Assembly: GCA_010093485.1 (NCBI GenBank) | Contig: MU001493.1 | Span: forward strand, 1,701,601-1,765,600 | DNA: 64,000 nt | Direction: 5' to 3' | From: Karstenula rhodostoma CBS 690.94 | Taxonomy: Eukaryota > Ascomycota > Dothideomycetes > Pleosporales > Didymosphaeriaceae | Part shown: one piece after another, positions 59,113 through 64,000 of the stretch | Numbering within the stretch: position 1 is the stretch's first letter | Layout of the letters: each line of letters opens with the position of its first letter | Notes under the pieces: generated by a model | What the model saw: the letters and a program-made list of their open reading frames with translations, nothing else | What the model was told of the DNA's origin: nothing | Databases searched by the model: none | Translations under genes and position numbers: made by a program

Positions 59113-59533
59113 ATATATATAGATACTATATAATACTCTTTTTATAATACTTTACTTCTTTATTAGTATACCTTTTTTAAGTACTATATAATTATTATAA
59201 AATAGTATTAGTAATATAAGGAGTATTTTAATAATTCTAACTAAAAATATATACTCTTTTATAAAATTCTAGAGCTCTAGAAATAGGGTAAGTAGTACCT
59301 TTATAAAATTAAGTAATTTAATTCTATTATAGAAGATATTATTCTCCCCTTCTTCTAAAATTATATAGATAATAGGAAATAAGAGTATTTCCTCTTATAA
59401 TAGATTATATTTCTAAATTAGTATAAAATAAATTTTTAAAATAAATTAGTTATATATAGCCTTTTTTTTTTATATATATTCTTACCTAATATCTAGACTA
59501 GTACCTATTTTATAGACGTATTTTTATATTATA

Positions 59534-60835
59534 TATTATATACGATTACTATAAGGGCGGGTAAATTAATAAAAGGGTAGATAATATAAGGCGTTACGCT
59601 TTACTAATATATAAAGGGACTAAAAAAGTGGCTAAGGTATATCTAGCGTCTATATATAGGCTAACTAAAAAGGGTATAGCACTAAGCTATCTAAAATAGG
59701 ACTAGCGTGAAACTAGTTTAAGTAGGCTTAGTATATACCTACTAATATATAAGAAATCTAATAATAAAGAGTTAATAAGATATTAAAAAGAATAGTTCTT
59801 ATTAGAACTAAAACTAAGAGAAAAATATATATAAATAGGTATTACTATCTATATTACTTTCTCCTATTCTATACTCTAGTTATTAATAATATATAAAAAT
59901 ATAATTAAAATACCTATTTATAGTATACTATAAATTCTACTTAATAATATAACGCTTATAGTTCTTATTAGGCTTACTAATATATTACCTATACTTTAGG
60001 ATTAATCTAACTAATAATAAGCTAATATAGGTAGTAATATACCTATTCCTTACTATTTATCTAAGGATAATAATAATAATAACTAATACCTATAATAAAG
60101 TAGAGAAGTATAGTAAAAATATTTAAATAATAATAGTAATAATAAGTAATAGTTATAATATCTTAGAAGTTAAGAGCTAGCTAGAATCTAAAGTTATATA
60201 TATAAGTATAAAGGAAGCGCTTAAACTATATAAATTAAGCTAGCTAGTAATAAAATACTTAATAATTACTAGCTATATATATATACTATAGTAATAGGAG
60301 ATATAGGGTATATAGAATTACTATAGTAATAATAAAGAGGAGACTAAAAAGGATAAGAAGTTTATAATAAAAATAATAAATAATAAAATAAGTATTTACT
60401 AAATATAAGAAATTCTATATAGTATAGTAGTATAGGTATAGATAATAGTAATAGTAAAAGAGTTCTAAGTTCTATTCTAAGTCCTAAGTATAGAGCCTAT
60501 AGGGCGATATATAAAGGGTAAAGAGTAAAAGATAAAAAATAAAAAATAAAGAATAAAAAATAGAAATAGTAGCTATATAGAGTTAGTATTTAATAATAGT
60601 AATAAGGGTATATAGTATTTAATTATAAAATACTAAAAGAGCTTAGTATTATATTAATAGTAGAATAAAGTAATAAAGATTATAATATAAAGTTAACTAG
60701 TATCTAGCTATAATTAGTAGCTTTTAATAGATCTTAATAACTAGTTCTAGGGAAAGATAGTAATTAAATAAACTTAACTTAGTAAAGTAAGGATTCTAAA
60801 TAAATAAATAAAGAGGTAACTAACTAATACCGGCC
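59534..60835 (-). mobile_element. NL1 full-length non-LTR element (copy b)
   Basis: 1,302 bp. The 5' end (minus strand) is GGCCGGTATTAGTTAGTTACC at 60,835. The 3' tail lies at 59,534. The direct repeat TTTATATTATA flanks it (59,523-59,533 and 60,836-60,846), and the empty site is present in R3 copy a at 41,820. It aligns with 14,002-15,403 outside the nested insertion there. There is no open frame on either strand. Confidence 0.8.
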
Positions 60836-61370
60836 TTTATATTATACTATCTATTTTAGCTATATACTATCTCTCTATTAATTAGTAATAGTAGGCTAGG
60901 GACTTATACTACTCTACTATAAATATAGTTATTTACTTAATCTAGTTCTTAATATCTTTATAAATAGAAAACTAAAAAAATACTATATATATTATAAATA
61001 AAAATATTTTTTACTAACTCCTATTATACCTCTTTCTAAACGCTATATTATTAGTAGGCCTACTAATACTATAACTTAATTATATTTTATACTTTATACT
61101 TTATTATTTCTATTAAGTCTTTTATAGCTCTTTATCTAAATAAGACTAACCTTATAAAGGTTATTTTAAAATAGCTATTATTTATTATATAAGGCCTATT
61201 AAATCCCTTTTCTAATATCCTCTCCTAAGCTAAATATAATATAATTAATACTATATACTCCTTTACTATTATATATAGAGGATTTAGATATAAGATCTAT
61301 TTAATTTATAATAGTATAAATACCTATTTAGCCTACTTCTATACTTCTAAGTCTATAAGTATTAAGTAAT

Positions 61371-61503
61371 ATTATATATAATTACTATAAGGGCGGGTAA
61401 ATTAATAAAGGGGTAGATAATATAAGGCGTCGCGCTTTACTAATATATAAAGGGACTAAAAAAGCGGCTAAGGCGCGCCCAGTATCTATATATAGACTAA
61501 CTA
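61371..61503 (-). repeat. NL1 repeat, A variant
   Basis: Antisense copy with an AGTATTAA(A)GTAA flanking repeat of about 12 bp. Well preserved (GGCGTCGCGC, AAGCGGCTAAGGCGCGCCC). Confidence 0.75.
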
Positions 61504-61685
61504 GTATTAAAGTAAAATATTAGACTTTACCTCCTCTAATAGTCTTATACCTAATTATAGTAATAAAAGTAGTAAAGATAAATTTAGTAATAGAAACTTC
61601 TTTATAGAGGACTTTATAACTACTAAAAACTAAATATATTAATAGAATTCTTCTATTTAGTAACTTTTAGATACTATAAACTTAG

Positions 61686-64000
61686 ACTATTTATAGGAAC
61701 CTATACTTCTACCTAAAGAATTAAATTATATATTAGTATTCTATTAAGAACTTAAAAATATTTAAATAAGTATTTACTCTATTTATAATTATTAGTAGTT
61801 TAACCTCTATATTATCTAGAAAGAGTGTAATAACTACTACTAGAATTAAATAAAAAATAATAAATTAGATTTTATTTTATTATATAGGAGTAGAAATAAT
61901 ATAGATCTAAGGCCTCTATTTTTATTATAACTACCTCTTATTAATATAGAAGAATACCTACTTACTTAGGTTTAAGTTACTATAGAGATATATACCTATA
62001 AAAGGATTTAATACTATTATTATAGTTATATTTATAACTTTATTATTAATATAGTAATACCTTTTTTTTAACTTCTATAGTTTTTTTAAAAAGTTAAGAT
62101 TATTATCCTAAAACTTATCTAGACTAAAGGGGATAATCTAGATTAAATTAATTACTAATTTAAGAAGGACTACTATATATACTATTCTAGTATATAATAG
62201 TAGTTTCTATTTCTAGTTATCTATTATCTTAGTTACTAAAATATTATTATTAACTATAAGACTTTTATATTCCTTCCTATTAATAGTTTTATTAAATAGT
62301 AATTAGAGGTCCTTTACTTTAGTCCTAAAAACTCTAGTTTTAGTTAAATAACTAATACTATATTTAATACCTCCTTTAGCTAGTAATTTTATCCTTTAAA
62401 TATAAATAGTATACTACCTAGTACTACTTCTATATAAGGAGGAAGTAAGAATATATATAATAGTAATAAAGAAACTAATACTAAAGATAATATATATAAA
62501 AATAAAGATAAGCCTTTAGAAGTTTTAATTATACTTAATTTAAGTATAGCTACTTCTAAGTTTAAATCTCTTTATAACTAAATTTATTTTTATACTAGCT
62601 ATATTTACCTCTTTATAAGAGCTATTTACCTAATACTAATTACTAAGTTTATTAAAAGTATTTACTATCTAAGTTTTATATTCCCTTTACTATATCTTAT
62701 TAGTATAGGTAATTATAATAAGCCTTATCTATAAAAAGTTAATTTTATTATCTATATATATTACTTTTTTTTATTATAAAGATAGATATTTTACTTACTA
62801 TTTTTAATTTTAATTTACTCTATTTAATATAATAATATAGAAGGTATTTATAATATAGGCTAGTTTTATAGCTAGGTAAGGTATTAATAGTCTTTTATTA
62901 TAGGCTAAGAATATTTAGGCTACCTTTTTAGGGTCTAATTAAGGAGTATTACTAATTAACTCTATTATTTATATAGGTGCCTAGCTTTAGGGAATATAGT
63001 TATACTAGTAATAAGAAGATAAGAAGCTTAGTACTATAATAAGTTATTATAACTTTAACTACTTAATACCTACTTAATATTTTCTAGATTAAGTAGTTAA
63101 AAAGCCCTATTTTATTTATTACTTTTTCTACTACTAATAACTTTTAGTATAATCGTATCTAGTTTATACTATAATTTAAGGAGTAGTAAGTAGTAATCTT
63201 AAATATATAAAAAATACTTACTTAAAACTTTTTAAAAAAATATTCTTATATTATAGCTTACTATTTCTATATTTAATTTACTATATTTAAAAAGTATATC
63301 TTTATCCCTCTTTTTAATATCTAGGATTCTTAAAATTACTATAAATAGTAGGGGTATAAGAGTACTTATAACTATAAGCTCTACTATATTAGTAATACTC
63401 TAGATCTAGATCTAGAATTAGGTCCTTTAGCTATAGAAACTAATATTAAATACCTAGCCTAATACTAGTCTAATACTATTTTAGTAACCTATCCTAACCT
63501 AATATAATTTAATAATACTATTATTTTAATTAATATTATAATACTATTATTACTTTCTTTTATAAAAATAAAGTTTAATAACTAGGAACTATTATTAATC
63601 CTTATTTAGTATTATATATACTAATATATTTCTAGTTACTATCTTTAGAAGAATACTACTATAGGAGAGAAAATCTATAGATTTAAGGCTTTTTAGCTTA
63701 CTTATTTATACTCTACTTTTATTATTTCCTTTAAGAAGTAATATAAATACTTTAAATCTATTTATAATTATATATAACTTAATCCTTTCTATCCTATATT
63801 AGTATTAGGCTAAAGGGCTAATACTAATATCTAAGTCTATACTAGTATAACTAGTATAGCTTAGTATATTAGTATATATACTTTAAAGACTAAAAAATAT
63901 ACTATTTTTTATATAAACTTTATAATATTTATTCTTTTCTATTTAAGTAAAGATTATATTCTTACTTTATTTATATTTAAGCTTATAAATAAACTAATTA
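61686..64000. other. Degraded repeat DNA, not identified
   Basis: AT-rich, RIP-mutated, stops in every frame. I could not match it to another part of the window or read a protein motif. It runs to the window edge. Confidence 0.5.

Larger units (their letters stand above)
58163..61685 (+). repeat. R3 dispersed repeat, copy b
   Basis: Same element as 40,236-42,537, here extended at its right end (TTTATAGAGGACTTTATAACTACTAAAAAC, also present in the reversed copy near 11,500). It holds NL1 copies at 58,972 and 61,371 and the full-length NL1 at 59,534-60,835. Confidence 0.65.
21080..64000. other. AT-rich, RIP-saturated nested transposon block 3
   Basis: About 43 kb with no intact gene. Nested LTR, non-LTR and Tc1/mariner elements are listed separately. 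Composition changes within about 40 bp of 21,070. CA and TG are almost absent except in a few NL1 copies and small patches (for example 27,295-27,330 and 28,818-28,850) that kept CG and CA and probably escaped RIP. Confidence 0.85.

Overview
The window looks like part of the bipartite genome of a filamentous ascomycete (Pezizomycotina). Two islands of ordinary base composition (about 6,480-9,315 and 15,404-21,080) sit in about 55 kb of extremely AT-rich DNA. The AT-rich DNA is almost devoid of CA and TG dinucleotides and full of TAG/TAA codons, the expected outcome of saturating repeat-induced point mutation (RIP, mainly CpA to TpA). The islands carry intron-containing genes with fungal splice signals (GTRNGT donors, CTRAC/CTAAT-like branch sites, 50-110 bp introns), so the source is a fungus, not a bacterium.

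Island 1 (about 6,480-9,315) holds gene relics: a piece of an F-box-type hypothetical protein with an in-frame stop, the C-terminal end of an acyl-CoA ligase-like enzyme ending in a peroxisomal SKL signal, and a class I sesquiterpene synthase on the minus strand. The synthase has an intact 274-codon frame over four exons but has lost its N-terminal part at the edge of the AT-rich DNA. Island 2 holds two apparently intact, divergently oriented genes: a 513-residue cytochrome P450 with four introns (minus) and a 374-residue fungal rhodopsin-domain seven-helix membrane protein with five introns (plus). A 151 bp Tc1/mariner-type MITE lies between them. Terpene synthase, P450 and acyl ligase together suggest the remains of a small terpenoid cluster split by about 6.1 kb of transposon DNA.

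The AT-rich blocks are nested, RIP-killed transposons. Recognisable are: two full-length Ty1/Copia elements with 206 bp LTRs and 5 bp target duplications (21,769-30,343 and 43,271-50,498, both minus); Tc1/mariner elements with shared TIRs (3,187-4,600; 30,396-32,510; part at 57,609-58,162); Gypsy gag and pol remnants on both strands; a 1.3 kb poly(A)-tailed non-LTR element (called NL2 here); a dispersed element of about 2.3-2.6 kb (R3, not classified); and an abundant family (NL1) with two 1.3 kb copies and about 28 copies that are 5'-truncated, most to about 145 bp, flanked by target duplications of about 12 bp.

The assembly has two 10-N gaps. One is flanked by an exact 142 bp duplication and is probably an unjoined contig overlap. 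No tRNA, rRNA or CRISPR was seen. Transposon boundaries inside the AT-rich blocks are approximate unless a target duplication is stated.
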